This document shows, in pieces, positions 46,180-56,111 of a DNA stretch of 64,000 nucleotides. The position numbers and the translations under genes are program-made. The notes below the pieces were generated by a model, which had not been told where the DNA came from, searched no databases, and saw only the letters and a program-made list of their open reading frames with translations. The stretch lies in NCBI RefSeq assembly GCF_000422885.1, contig NZ_AUGX01000036.1:1-64000 (forward strand), written 5' to 3'. How positions within the stretch are numbered: position 1 is the first letter of the stretch; the number at the start of each line of letters is the position of its first letter. The stretch is from Ottowia thiooxydans DSM 14619. Its GTDB lineage: Bacteria > Pseudomonadota > Gammaproteobacteria > Burkholderiales > Burkholderiaceae_C.

Positions 46180-47556
46180 ATGAAGGGTGAACCGGATTTC
46201 CTGCGCCGCGTGCGCGATGAGATGACCGATTCGCGGGTCTGGATTGATCGGCTGGTGATCGGTGTTTTCGCTTTGCTGGCGGGCCTCTCGGTTGTTTTAT
46301 TCACCCTTTTGGCGGATGCCGCGTCGCAGTTGTTCGGCGCAATGTCTGCCAAAGGCTGGTGGTGGCCGCTGTTGTGGACACCCGCCCTCACGGCGCTCGT
46401 TGTCTGGGCATTACGCTGGATGCCAGGTGCCGGAGGATCGGGCCCACCGCAGGTGATGGCCGCACTGGACTCCAATTTTGATGTTCAAGGGCGCTCTGCC
46501 CTGGTATCACTCAAGATCTCTCTGGCCAAAGTGCTCGCCGTGGTGGGCGCTCTTTTAGCAGGCCTTTCCGTGGGCAGGCAAGGCCCCTCGGTGCAGATTG
46601 CGGCCGGGGTGATGTATTCGGCGCGCAGGTTTCTCTCACCTCGCTCAGGCATCACGGCCCGGGAACTCATCGTGGCCGGAGGTGCGGCAGGCATCGCGGC
46701 GGCATTCAACACACCGCTGGGTGGTGTGGTATTTGCCATCGAGGAGCTCTCCCGCAAGCTGGAGACACGCTCTTCGGGCTTGATGCTGGGCGCAATTGTC
46801 ATTTCTGGTCTGGTGGGTGTAGCGGCGTTCGGCAACCTCTCCTATTTCGGACGCATCCGGATCGAGCGGGTGGGCTGGGGCGTCTTTGTGCCCGGGATGC
46901 TGCTGGCTCTGAGTTGCGGGCTCTTGGGTGGCCTGCTGGCCCGACTTCTGTTCGCATCCTTCAAAGGCCTTCCTGACCGCTTTTGCGCCTGTCGCCGGAA
47001 ATGGCCGGTGAGGTTTGCGGCTGTGTGCGGTCTGGCAGTCGCCGTGATCGGCCTTCTGACCAACGGCACCACTGCGGGCGGTGGTCATGACCATACCAGG
47101 GCACTCCTCGGTGGAGAGGAAAACGGCATTCCCCTGTTGTGGACCTTCCTGAAATTCATCGCCACGTGGCTAACGGTATGGTCAGGCGCCCCAGGTGGGT
47201 TGTTCTCACCCGCGCTCGCGATGGGAGCGAGCCTGGGCCACGACGTCGCCCACCTGATGGCGCCGGAGTACGTCACGGTTCTCATGGCGCTGGGCATGGC
47301 GGGTTTTCTCGCTGCGCTGACGCAGACACCCATCACCGCCATGATCATCGTGATGGAAATGGTCGACGGCTACGCCATGGTCCTTGGACTGATGTCCAGT
47401 GCGTTGGTGGCAAGTCTTGTGTCGCGCATGATCAGCCGGCCGCTCTTCAGCACGCTCGCAGAGCATATTGTGCAGCGCACCATGTCGAGAAATTACGGGC
47501 ATCCACACGACCCACGTGGCGAGGCAGAGCATCCAGTGAAAAGCCCGCTCATGTAA
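46180..47556 (+). CDS. ClC-family chloride channel/transporter with Gln at the gating position
   Basis: From the ATG at 46180 the protein has 458 residues and about a dozen hydrophobic segments. Chloride-site motifs are GSGPP (86-90), GRQGPSVQI (132-140) and GGLFSPALAMGAS. The gating glutamate of ClC exchangers (GREGP) is Gln134 here, and I see no equivalent of the internal proton-transfer Glu. Such a substitution uncouples H+ exchange in E. coli ClC, so this may be a passive channel or carry another anion. The protein has no CBS domains. Confidence 0.88.
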   Translation: MKGEPDFLRRVRDEMTDSRVWIDRLVIGVFALLAGLSVVLFTLLADAASQLFGAMSAKGWWWPLLWTPALTALVVWALRWMPGAGGSGPPQVMAALDSNFDVQGRSALVSLKISLAKVLAVVGALLAGLSVGRQGPSVQIAAGVMYSARRFLSPRSGITARELIVAGGAAGIAAAFNTPLGGVVFAIEELSRKLETRSSGLMLGAIVISGLVGVAAFGNLSYFGRIRIERVGWGVFVPGMLLALSCGLLGGLLARLLFASFKGLPDRFCACRRKWPVRFAAVCGLAVAVIGLLTNGTTAGGGHDHTRALLGGEENGIPLLWTFLKFIATWLTVWSGAPGGLFSPALAMGASLGHDVAHLMAPEYVTVLMALGMAGFLAALTQTPITAMIIVMEMVDGYAMVLGLMSSALVASLVSRMISRPLFSTLAEHIVQRTMSRNYGHPHDPRGEAEHPVKSPLM

Positions 47557-47652
47557 CAAAGGCGTCCTGCGAAACGCATTTAATAGATTTATTACGATTA
47601 ATCGGGTAGATTGGAGGCTCCGGTATCAGTTCATGTACGGGAGTAACAATCC

Positions 47653-50600
47653 ATGTCATCGGCCAGTTTTTTCAGTGGAAGAGGACTTGCTCCCTCCCCT
47701 CATGTTTCCGGCTCCGGCCTCGGCAAACATGTAACCGGCAGGCTCCCGCGACTTTGGGAAGTTTTCAGCAAGTTTGTCTTGTCAGACAAGCAAATACTCA
47801 TGGCCGTAATGCTGATGGCCTGTACGTTGTGGGCCGCGCAGGCGCAAGCGCAAACATGGCACGCAGCGAGCAACCTGACCACGCCTCGGCACTCGCACAC
47901 CGCAACGTTGCTGCCCAATGGGAAAGTGCTGATCGCGGGGGGCCTCGGCAGCAGCGGTGCGCTCACAAGTTTGCAGGTGTATGACCCAGCAAGCAATAGC
48001 TGGAGCGCTGAGGGCGAGCTGACAACGGCTCGGACATATCACACGGCGACGCTGCTGCCCAATGGCAGGGTACTGCTTGCTGGAGGGCAAGACGCCCACG
48101 GCAATGCTTTAGCAAGTGCCCAGATGTATGACCCGGCCAGCGACAGCTGGAGCGCGACCCCCAGCCTGACGGCTAGGTACTCGCACACGGCGACGTTGCT
48201 GCCCAGTGGCAAGGTGCTGGTCGCGGGGGGGCAAGGCGCCAACGGCAATGCCCTGGTGAGTGCCCAGATGTATGACCCGGCCAGCGACAGCTGGAGCACG
48301 ACATCCAGCCTGACGGCCAGGTACGCGCACACAGCGACGTTGCTGCCCAATGGCAAGGTGCTGATCACCGGGGGACAGGACACCAACGGCAATGCTCTGG
48401 CGAGTGCCCAGGTGTATGACCCGGCAAGCAATAGCTGGAGCGAGGCGAGCAATCTGACCGCCAGGTACTCGCACACGGCGACGCTGCTGCACGAGGGAAA
48501 GGTACTGATCGCAGGAGGTCGGGACAGCGGCGGCGCGCTCGCGAGCGCGCAGGTGTATGACCCGGCGGCCAATAGCTGGAGCGCCGCGACCGGCATGACG
48601 GCCACGTACTCGCACACGGCGACTCTACTGCCAAGTGGCCGGGTGCTGATCGCGGGGGGTCTCGGCAGTGGCGGGGCCCTCGCAAGCGCTCAGCAGTATG
48701 TTCCATGGCTCAATTACTGGTCTTCAGCGGAAAGCCTGTCGGCAGCCAGGGGTTCGCACACAGCGACGCTGCTACCCGATGGCAAGGTGCTGATCGCAGG
48801 AGGGATCAACACGGTTTATCTCGCGAGCACAGAGGTGTATGACGGTAACCCAGTGAGCAATAAATGGAGCGATGCGGGCACCATGCTCACGATTAGGTCC
48901 TGGCCCACAGCGACGCTGCTGTCCAATGGCAAGGTGCTGGTCGCGGGAGGGTCTCCGGGGGGGTCCGGCAGCGGCCCTTATCTCGCGAGTGCGGAGGTCT
49001 ACGACCCAGCGAACAGCAGTTGGAGCGCAACGGGCAGCCTGACGACGGCTAGGCAGATGCACACTGCGACGCTGCTGCCCGATGGCAAAGTACTGGTCGC
49101 GGGGGGAGTGGGCAACGGCGGCATTCTCGCAAGTGCGGAGTTGTATGACCCGGCTAGCAACAGCTGGAGCTCAGCCGGTAGCATGACGACGGTTCGGTCC
49201 AGGCACACGGCCACACTACTACCCAATGGCAAGGTGCTGATCGCGGGAGGGATCAGCACGCGCTATCTCGATAACGCGGAAGTGTATGACCCAGCGAGCA
49301 ATAGCTGGAGCGCAACGGGCAACCTGACGGAGGCTCGGGCATATCACACGGCGACGCTGCTGCCCAATGGCAAGGTGCTGATCGCGGGAGGCGACAACAG
49401 CTCCCTTGGTTATCTCGATAGCGCGGATCTATATAGCCCGGCGAGCAATAGCTGGAGCGCGGCGAGGGGCATGATGACGGCTCGGCAAGCGCACACGGCG
49501 ACGCTGCTACCCAATGGCAAGGTACTGATCGCGGGGGGGGTCGGCAACAACGGCACTCTCACTAGTGCGCGGGTGTATAACCCGGCGAGCAATGCTTGGA
49601 ATGCAGCGGCCGATCTGACGGTGGCTTCGCAACTGCATACCGCAACGCTGCTGCCCAACGGTAAGGTGTTGATCGCGGGGGGAATCGACAGTGCCAATAA
49701 GATCCCTTATCCGCGCGTGTATGACCCTGCGAGCGATAGCTGGGGTGCAGCGAGCTCCAGCTCTAGGACAGAGAGGTACAGGCATACGGCCACGCTACTA
49801 ACCAATGGCAAGGTGCTGCTCGCGGGAGGGGTCGGCAACTCAGGTCCTGTCAACATTGCGGAAGTCTTCTCAAGTGCGGCGGATGTTCCTCAAGCACGTA
49901 TCCCCGTGCTCAACGCGCCTGGGGGCAACGTGCTGACCCCAGGCAGCAGCGTCGTACTGGCCGGCATCCTGCTACACGGTGATAGCGAAGCCAGTGGTGG
50001 TAGCGCCAGTACCTCAGCAAGCAATCTGCCCCTGATGCAGTTGCGACGACTCGATAGTGACGCAGTAAGCTGGTTGACCCCTGCTCGCTCTACGGCAACT
50101 TCATATACCTCCACAGCCTTGCCCCTGCAGCCTCTACAAGCCTATGCGGGTTGGTATTCAGTGACCGCCTTTGTCAATGGAATTGCCTCCAATGCCGTGT
50201 TGATGAAAGGCCCGCTGGTCGCGCATGCCCCCGGCAGCGTCGTACCCAAGGCAGGCAATGCCGCCGCACTCGTGAGCTTTGCGGCACCTGCTGATGATGG
50301 TGGTGCTCCGGTGACGGGATATTTGGTGAGAGCCTATGCGACTACCAATACGATGATCGTCGCACGCCAAGAGTCTTGCGCTAGCCCTCAATGCGTTGTC
50401 ACTGGATTGGTCAACGACACCTCCTACGTGTTTACAGTCAGCGCGACCAACGCAGTGGGCGAAGGCGCGGCCTCGCCATTCAGCGCACCTGTCACACCCA
50501 ACGCCACGGCTGATGCACCTACTTCCTTGAGTTTCATCACCGGTGATGGGCAGGTCACCCTCAGTTGGACGGCACCCGCTCATGTGATTGGCAGCACCGT

Positions 50601-51285
50601 CACGGGTTACACCGCGACGGCTTACACCACCGGAAACCCGCCGCAGGTGGCCGGCACCTGCAGCACTTCGGCCGCACTTCCTGATGCGCCGGCCACGACC
50701 TGCACCATCACCGGGCTGGCCAATGGCACGCCGTACAACTTCACGGTGCAGGTCAACACCACCGCGGGCCCAGGTGCCAATACCGGCACCACGGTGCCGG
50801 TGGCGCCGGTGGTCAGTGTGAACCTGCCAGGGGGCGCGAACTTACCCAACGGCAGAGTTGGCCAAAGCTATGGCGCCAGCATCACACCTGCGGGAGGCGC
50901 TGCGCCCTACCACTTCACTATCAGTTCCGGCCAGTTACCTGCTGGTCTGAGTGCGGCCATGTCCCCAGACGGCGCTTCTATCCTCATCACCGGTACGCCG
51001 ACTCTGACCGAGACGCAAACCTTCACGGTCTCCATCTCTGACAGCACGGTGCCTGAGGTGACCTTGCTGAAGGCCGGGCCCACAGTTCCGACGCTGGAGC
51101 AGACTTTCAGCATCACGGTGGAGGCCGCCGTCATCATCCCAGTGGACCCGGTCAACCCGGTCGACCTGGTGGCCACAAAAATTGCTGCTGTTCCCTTGTT
51201 TGATGGCGCGTGGGAGAAGCTGCTGTTGTGCCTGGCGTTGATGGGGGCTACTGTGTTTGCTCTGCGCACGCACAGAGTGAGGTGA
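47653..51285 (+). CDS. Kelch-repeat / fibronectin type III surface protein
   Basis: The 1210-residue protein has a hydrophobic signal segment (residues 48-63), then about 14 Kelch-type repeats of 46-52 residues (about 68-740), each with an [16 protein letters not shown] core and a [10 protein letters not shown] edge. Two fibronectin type III domains (about 860-952 and 953-1055) and a putative Ig-like domain (about 1057-1150) follow. The C-terminus has VP, a Trp, a hydrophobic helix and RTHRVR, resembling an IPTL-CTERM/PEP-CTERM-like sorting tail. Probably surface-exposed or secreted; function unknown. Confidence 0.85.
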   Translation: MSSASFFSGRGLAPSPHVSGSGLGKHVTGRLPRLWEVFSKFVLSDKQILMAVMLMACTLWAAQAQAQTWHAASNLTTPRHSHTATLLPNGKVLIAGGLGSSGALTSLQVYDPASNSWSAEGELTTARTYHTATLLPNGRVLLAGGQDAHGNALASAQMYDPASDSWSATPSLTARYSHTATLLPSGKVLVAGGQGANGNALVSAQMYDPASDSWSTTSSLTARYAHTATLLPNGKVLITGGQDTNGNALASAQVYDPASNSWSEASNLTARYSHTATLLHEGKVLIAGGRDSGGALASAQVYDPAANSWSAATGMTATYSHTATLLPSGRVLIAGGLGSGGALASAQQYVPWLNYWSSAESLSAARGSHTATLLPDGKVLIAGGINTVYLASTEVYDGNPVSNKWSDAGTMLTIRSWPTATLLSNGKVLVAGGSPGGSGSGPYLASAEVYDPANSSWSATGSLTTARQMHTATLLPDGKVLVAGGVGNGGILASAELYDPASNSWSSAGSMTTVRSRHTATLLPNGKVLIAGGISTRYLDNAEVYDPASNSWSATGNLTEARAYHTATLLPNGKVLIAGGDNSSLGYLDSADLYSPASNSWSAARGMMTARQAHTATLLPNGKVLIAGGVGNNGTLTSARVYNPASNAWNAAADLTVASQLHTATLLPNGKVLIAGGIDSANKIPYPRVYDPASDSWGAASSSSRTERYRHTATLLTNGKVLLAGGVGNSGPVNIAEVFSSAADVPQARIPVLNAPGGNVLTPGSSVVLAGILLHGDSEASGGSASTSASNLPLMQLRRLDSDAVSWLTPARSTATSYTSTALPLQPLQAYAGWYSVTAFVNGIASNAVLMKGPLVAHAPGSVVPKAGNAAALVSFAAPADDGGAPVTGYLVRAYATTNTMIVARQESCASPQCVVTGLVNDTSYVFTVSATNAVGEGAASPFSAPVTPNATADAPTSLSFITGDGQVTLSWTAPAHVIGSTVTGYTATAYTTGNPPQVAGTCSTSAALPDAPATTCTITGLANGTPYNFTVQVNTTAGPGANTGTTVPVAPVVSVNLPGGANLPNGRVGQSYGASITPAGGAAPYHFTISSGQLPAGLSAAMSPDGASILITGTPTLTETQTFTVSISDSTVPEVTLLKAGPTVPTLEQTFSITVEAAVIIPVDPVNPVDLVATKIAAVPLFDGAWEKLLLCLALMGATVFALRTHRVR
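47854..49880 (+). repeat. Tandem Kelch-coding repeat array, about 14 units
   Basis: DNA-level near-repeats of about 140-155 bp encode the Kelch units. Units 2-4 and 9-12 are the most alike, with shared ACGGCGACGCTGCTGCCCAA and GGCAAGGTGCTGATCGCGGG blocks. Such arrays can expand or contract by recombination, changing the number of blades. Confidence 0.8.
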
Positions 51286-51318
51286 TGGGGCTCTGAACCA
51301 ACTGGTTTCTTCCCCCGG

Positions 51319-51340
51319 CTCGCGGCTCGCTCACCGCGAG
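51319..51340. terminator. Possible bidirectional hairpin
   Basis: CTCGCGG at 51319-51325 pairs with CCGCGAG at 51334-51340, in the 74-bp gap between the convergent Kelch and LysR genes. No T-run follows, so termination is uncertain. Confidence 0.35.
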
Positions 51341-51359
51341 TCAGGTTGTTGCATGGACT

Positions 51360-52268
51360 TCAGAGCTTGCTCAGGGTCTTGATCACCTCTTCACGCAGCC
51401 AGCGATGGGCTGGAGAGCTTTCAGCCCGTGCATGCCAGTGAACCCGCACTTCAAAATCTGGCAAGGCCACGGGGATTTCGACTTTCTTAAGCTTTCTCTG
51501 GCTGGCAAAGAGCCCGGCTACGCGCTCCGGCAGGATGACCATCAGGTCGCTGCCTTCCACCAAACTGGGCAAAACTGAAAACTGAGGCACCAGCGCCACG
51601 ATGTTGCGCCGGATGCCGCGTTGCGCAAGCGCTCCTTCAATAAGGGCGTGCCCCGAGTTGGGCGACGACACCATCACGTGGCGCGCCCGCATGAAGTCTG
51701 CGAGTTCCAGTATGCCGTGCGCCATGGGGTGCTCTTCAGATACGAGGCAGACGTAGCGCTCGGTGAAAACATGGGCTTCCCGCGTGTGTTGGTGCAGATT
51801 TGGAAGATTTCCCAAGGCAAGGTCCAGCGCGCCGGTCGAAAGCTCCTCCATCACGGTATCTGACAGCTGCACAAACTCGGCCTGCAGCTTCGGCGCGACG
51901 GTCTGAAGGTGCCTCAGCAGCGGAGGAATGAAAAACAGCGCACCGATGTCTGAGGTGGCGATGCGAAAGCGCCGCGTGGAGCTGCCGGGATCAAACCCCT
52001 GCTGGGCTTCGAACGTGCCCTCTATGGCCGAAAGCGCAACGTTGACCTGCTCAAAGAGCCGCTCAGCGGCCGCAGACGGGATCAACCCATGCGCGCCACG
52101 TGCAAATAGCCGATCTCCGTAGAACTGCCGCAACCGGGAAAGCGCGTGGCTCACGGTGGGCTGCGTCAGCCCCAGGCGCTCCGCTGCCTGCGTCACGCTG
52201 CGGGTCTCGTAGATGGCCACGAAAGCGCGAATGAGATTGAGGTCAAAGAGTGGCGCTTGATCGCTCAT
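51360..52268 (-). CDS. LysR-family transcriptional regulator
   Basis: From the ATG at 52268 the protein has 302 residues; a longer in-frame start runs into the operator region. It has LIRAFVAIYETRSVTQAAERLGLTQPTVSHALSRLRQFYGDRLFAR and the LysR effector domain. It is divergent from the iorA-mdl operon with 215 bp between, containing two inverted repeats, and most likely activates that operon in response to mandelate or a product. Confidence 0.9.
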   Translation of the reverse strand: MSDQAPLFDLNLIRAFVAIYETRSVTQAAERLGLTQPTVSHALSRLRQFYGDRLFARGAHGLIPSAAAERLFEQVNVALSAIEGTFEAQQGFDPGSSTRRFRIATSDIGALFFIPPLLRHLQTVAPKLQAEFVQLSDTVMEELSTGALDLALGNLPNLHQHTREAHVFTERYVCLVSEEHPMAHGILELADFMRARHVMVSSPNSGHALIEGALAQRGIRRNIVALVPQFSVLPSLVEGSDLMVILPERVAGLFASQRKLKKVEIPVALPDFEVRVHWHARAESSPAHRWLREEVIKTLSKL

Positions 52269-52273
52269 AGATT

Positions 52274-52305
52274 CTATCGATATGTAACAGACATTGTATC
52301 GATAG
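52274..52305. promoter_or_regulatory. LysR operator, perfect inverted repeat
   Basis: CTATCGATA at 52274-52282 and TATCGATAG at 52297-52305 are perfect 9-bp inverted arms with a 14-bp spacer, 5 bp upstream of the LysR start. The size and position fit a LysR recognition site that also autoregulates. Confidence 0.65.
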
Positions 52306-52337
52306 GAAGAATGAAAGGTCGAACATAGCATTCGCTT

Positions 52338-52451
52338 AAACCTAGAAACGACAGTTGGACGCGCCAGAGCAGGTTGTCATCGGAGCAAAAAAGCTACTCC
52401 GCATGCGGCTTTCACGAGGATCACAAGCGGTCAACTGCCGTTTCTAGGTTT
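52338..52451. repeat. Large inverted repeat upstream of the iorA-like gene
   Basis: Arms of 23 bp at 52338-52360 and 52429-52451 match at 20 of 23 positions (shared CTAGAAACG/CGTTTCTAG core), about 68 bp apart. The right arm lies 33 bp before the iorA ATG. It could be a pair of binding sites allowing DNA looping, or a hairpin in the leader. Its role is unknown. Confidence 0.7.
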
Positions 52452-52483
52452 TACCCACGAAATAAAAAGCAGGAGACAAAAAA

Positions 52484-54604
52484 ATGGAGCGCTCATTTGC
52501 CGGAGAGGTTCGGTCGCTCGCACTCGGAAAAGGCCAGACCTTCCACGGCGAAGGCATTCTGGCTGTGACCAAGGCGCTGCTGCAATCCGGTGTGAGCTAC
52601 ATCGGCGGCTATCAGGGCGCACCGGTTTCCCATCTGATTGATGTCCTGGGCGATTCGCGCGACCTGTTGGGCGACTTGGGTATCTATTTCGAGGCCAATG
52701 CCTCTGAAGCCGGGGCTGCAGCCATGCTGGGCGCCTCTATTAACTACCCCGTACGTGGCGCTGTGACCTGGAAAAGCACCGTGGGTACCAACGTGGCTTC
52801 CGACGCGCTTTCCAACCTGGCTTCGGCTGGCGTGAAGGGGGGAGCGCTGGTCATTCTGGGCGAGGACTACGGCGAAGGCTCCAGCATCATCCAGGAGCGC
52901 ACCCATGCGTTTGCGATGAAGTCGCAGATGTGGCTCATGGACCCCCGGCCAAATCTCACATCGATTGTGAATTCGGTAGAGCAGAGCTTCGATCTCTCCG
53001 AGGCCAGCAATACCCCCGTGATGATGCAACTGCGCATTCGCGCCTGCCACGTACACGGCACCTTTGAATGCAAGGACAACCGAGGTCCCAAAATCTCGAC
53101 CCGGGCGCCTATTGAAGCGCCGATTTTCGATTACTCGCGGATCAACCTTCCTCCTTCCATCTATGAACACGAGCGTCAAAAGGTGGAAGAGCGTTGGCCC
53201 GCCGCAGTGAAGTTCATCCGAGAGCACAAGCTCAATGAGCACTTCGATGGCGATCTGAGTGATGTGGGCATCGTGGTCCAGGGCGGGCTCTACAACGGTG
53301 TCATCCGCGCGCTTCAGCAGCTGGGCCTGGCCGATTCATTCGGAGTTTCACGTGTGCCGCTGTACGTGCTCAATGTGGTGTACCCGCTCGTGCCGGATGA
53401 GTTCCTTGAGTTTTGCAGCGGCAAACGCGCCGTACTGATGGTGGAGGAAAGCCAGCCCAATTACATAGAAGAGTCATTGCAAGCCGCGCTGCGCCGTGCG
53501 AACGCAGCGACCATCATGCACGGCAAAGGCATCCTGCCAATGGCCGGTGAATACACCGGTGAAGTCCTGATGCCGGCCATTGCACGCTTTCTGGAAAAAG
53601 CAGCGCCCGAAGGCTTGGATACGCGCCAGGCCATCGCTGCCGCCAATGCAATGAAAGATGCCAAAGAGCGTTCCAAGGAAGCGCTGGGTTCTCCAGTGCC
53701 CACCCGCCCTCCAGGTTTCTGTATTGGCTGCCCGGAGCGCCCGGTTTTCTCCGCTATCAAACAGTTGCAAACGGAGATTGGCAACGTGCATGTGAATGCC
53801 GATATCGGCTGCCATACCTTCGGCACACTGCCTCCGTTCAACGTGGGGAGCACGGTGTTAGGTTATGGCTTGGGCCTGGCCAGCTCTTCAGGCATTGGGG
53901 CACTGCTACCCAACCGCACCATCAGCATCATGGGTGACGGCGGCTTCTGGCACAACGGGTTCACCAGCGGCGTAGTCAACGCCGTCTACAACGGGCAGGA
54001 CTCCGTGTTGGTCATCCTGAAGAACGGTTACACCTCGGCCACCGGTACACAGGCCATTCCATCTTCACCGACACATCCAGCCGCAAAGCCACTGACCCTC
54101 GACATTGAGAAAGCCATGCGAGGCGTGGGTGTGAAGTGGATCCGCACGGTCAGCAGCTACCGCGTTGAAGAAATGGTAGAGACCCTGCGCGAAGCGATGA
54201 CCACTTCCGAAGGCGGGCTAAAGGTGATTCTGGCGGATGGTGAGTGCCAGCTCGAGCGCCAGCGCCGGACCAAACCGCAAGTGGCGCAAAAGCTGAAAGA
54301 CGGCGAGCGCGTGGTGCGAACGCGGTTCGGCATCGACGACGATGTGTGCACAGGCGATCACTCTTGCATCCGCCTATCAGGTTGCCCTTCCCTCACTATC
54401 AAGCCCAATCCCAGTCCATTGCGCGTGGACCCGGTGGCTACGGTAAACAACGGATGCGTGGGCTGTGGACTCTGCGGTGAAAACGCGCATGCCGCCGTGC
54501 TGTGCCCCTCGTTTTACAAGGCGGAGGTGGTGCAGAACGCTACGCGGTTCGAGCGCTTTATGGCGCGCGTGCGCGGTGCAGTACTTGAGAGGCTTGCGGC
54601 ATGA
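52484..54604 (+). CDS. Indolepyruvate:acceptor oxidoreductase alpha subunit-like (2-oxoacid oxidoreductase)
   Basis: The 706-residue thiamine-diphosphate enzyme has an N-terminal pyrimidine-binding part (QGAPVSHLIDVLGD, FEANASEAGAA), a pyrophosphate-binding GDGGFWHNGF followed by Asn near residue 507, and a C-terminal ferredoxin-like tail: Cys622, 628, 634 and Cys658, 661, 664, 674 (CVGCGLCGENAHAAVLC). It resembles IorA, which decarboxylates arylpyruvates to arylacetyl-CoA. With the mandelate genes it more likely acts on phenylglyoxylate, giving benzoyl-CoA. AGGAG precedes the start; it overlaps iorB by 4 bp. Confidence 0.88.
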   Translation: MERSFAGEVRSLALGKGQTFHGEGILAVTKALLQSGVSYIGGYQGAPVSHLIDVLGDSRDLLGDLGIYFEANASEAGAAAMLGASINYPVRGAVTWKSTVGTNVASDALSNLASAGVKGGALVILGEDYGEGSSIIQERTHAFAMKSQMWLMDPRPNLTSIVNSVEQSFDLSEASNTPVMMQLRIRACHVHGTFECKDNRGPKISTRAPIEAPIFDYSRINLPPSIYEHERQKVEERWPAAVKFIREHKLNEHFDGDLSDVGIVVQGGLYNGVIRALQQLGLADSFGVSRVPLYVLNVVYPLVPDEFLEFCSGKRAVLMVEESQPNYIEESLQAALRRANAATIMHGKGILPMAGEYTGEVLMPAIARFLEKAAPEGLDTRQAIAAANAMKDAKERSKEALGSPVPTRPPGFCIGCPERPVFSAIKQLQTEIGNVHVNADIGCHTFGTLPPFNVGSTVLGYGLGLASSSGIGALLPNRTISIMGDGGFWHNGFTSGVVNAVYNGQDSVLVILKNGYTSATGTQAIPSSPTHPAAKPLTLDIEKAMRGVGVKWIRTVSSYRVEEMVETLREAMTTSEGGLKVILADGECQLERQRRTKPQVAQKLKDGERVVRTRFGIDDDVCTGDHSCIRLSGCPSLTIKPNPSPLRVDPVATVNNGCVGCGLCGENAHAAVLCPSFYKAEVVQNATRFERFMARVRGAVLERLAA

Positions 54605-56079
54605 CGCGCCCGGTTTGCATTCTCGTGGCCGCGCTCGGCGGTGAAGGCGGTGGCGTGCTGGCCGATTGGCTGATAGACGCTGCCACGCACGCCGGTTACC
54701 CCGTGCAAAGCACTTCCGTGCCAGGGGTGGCGCAGCGCACCGGGGCCACCACGTACTACGTGGAGATCTACCCCTGCCCGCGCCATGAACTGGGCGGCCG
54801 TGAGCCTGTGATGTCGCTGACGCCCACACCGGGCCAGCTGGATCTTGTGGCCGCCTCCGAACTCGTAGAAGCCGGGCGCTCCATTCAGGCAGGCTATGTG
54901 GATCCCGAGCGGACCACGCTGGTGACCTCCACGCACCGAGAGTACGCGGTCTCTGAGAAGTCTGCCATGGGCGATGGCCGCTACAACAGTGACCGCATCG
55001 TGGATGCAGCGAACCAACGCAGCCGCCGCGCCGTGATATTCGACATGCGCACCCTCGCGCAAAGCAATGGCACCGTCATCAACACCGTGATGTTTGGAGC
55101 CATGGCGAGCTCGGGTGTTCTGCCTTTTGACCGCACCGCGTGCGAAGAGGCCATCCGCCGCTCCGGCAAGGCTGTGGAGGCCAGCCTGCGCGGTTTCGCA
55201 GCTGGGTTCGATGCCGCGCAAGGCCGTCTGACCGCTGCCGACAAGCTCAATGCCACGGTGCAGGCCAAGCCTGCCGTTTCGCCGCGGGTCGCCATGCTGC
55301 CGCCAGCATTGCATGAAGTGGCGACCGCTGGGGTAGCGCTGACCACTGATTTTCAGGACGAGCGCTACGCCGATTTTTACCTGGATCGTGTGCAGCGGCT
55401 CGTCAGCAAAGCCGAAGGGACCGAGACTGGCCTGGCGGCTGCCGTTGAAGCCGCCAGGTATCTGGCGCTGTGGATGTCGTATGAAGATGTCATTCGCGTC
55501 GCCCAGCTCAAGACCCGGCGAGAACGCCTGCAACGTGTGCGACGCGAAGTGGGCGCCCGAGTGGGAGAACCCATCCGGATGACCGAGTTTCTTAAACCAG
55601 GTCTGGACGAGATCGCCTCCGTTTTGCCCCCCACGCTGGCGGCGTGGTTACGCCGCAAGGCAGCTGGCCGTCAGTGGCACCGCGGCATGTATATCCGCAC
55701 CGACACCATTCGTGGCTTCCTCATGCTCTGCGGACTGAGAAGCTTGCGCCCGCTGCGACGGCACATGTCCCGTTATGTGGAGGAGCAAGCCGCGATTGAA
55801 CTCTGGCTCGCTGCGGTGGAAACCGCCACGCCCGCCCCTCTGGGACTTGAGATTGCGCTGTGCGGCAATCTTGTCAAAGGTTATGGCGAGACCAGCCGCC
55901 GAGGCCACCGCAATCTGGATTTGATCCTGAAGCAGGTCGCCGAAGGCGCCTCAGCGGAAAAAGTAAAAGCAGCACGCGTGGCCGCGCTGGCCGACCCAGA
56001 AGGCCGCCAACTCTCAGCGGCTGTGGGGCTGCCGATTGTGCGACCTATACAAATCATCAGACGAAAGCCTTCCAACTAG
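54601..56079 (+). CDS. Indolepyruvate:acceptor oxidoreductase beta subunit-like, with C-terminal extension
   Basis: The 492-residue protein has the gamma-type 2-oxoacid oxidoreductase domain at its N-terminus (AALGGEGGGVLADWLIDAA, SVPGVAQRTGATTYYVE) to about residue 200, then an extra C-terminal domain of about 290 residues (DUF6537-like, from memory) rich in helices. Overlap with iorA by 4 bp shows coupled expression. The extension is typical of aerobic fused forms, whose electron acceptor is not established. Confidence 0.85.
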   Translation: MTRPVCILVAALGGEGGGVLADWLIDAATHAGYPVQSTSVPGVAQRTGATTYYVEIYPCPRHELGGREPVMSLTPTPGQLDLVAASELVEAGRSIQAGYVDPERTTLVTSTHREYAVSEKSAMGDGRYNSDRIVDAANQRSRRAVIFDMRTLAQSNGTVINTVMFGAMASSGVLPFDRTACEEAIRRSGKAVEASLRGFAAGFDAAQGRLTAADKLNATVQAKPAVSPRVAMLPPALHEVATAGVALTTDFQDERYADFYLDRVQRLVSKAEGTETGLAAAVEAARYLALWMSYEDVIRVAQLKTRRERLQRVRREVGARVGEPIRMTEFLKPGLDEIASVLPPTLAAWLRRKAAGRQWHRGMYIRTDTIRGFLMLCGLRSLRPLRRHMSRYVEEQAAIELWLAAVETATPAPLGLEIALCGNLVKGYGETSRRGHRNLDLILKQVAEGASAEKVKAARVAALADPEGRQLSAAVGLPIVRPIQIIRRKPSN

Positions 56080-56111
56080 TTCCCCACCCTCACGATTCAA
56101 AGGAGACAACC

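Noticed and set aside
48039-49785. Several antisense open frames of up to 190 codons in the Kelch region
   Set aside because: They are repetitive shadows of the Kelch repeats with no ribosome sites and no independent protein features.
47854-49880. CRISPR array or non-coding tandem repeat
   Set aside because: The repeats keep one open frame and encode Kelch units; unit length of about 145 bp and lack of unique spacers do not fit CRISPR.
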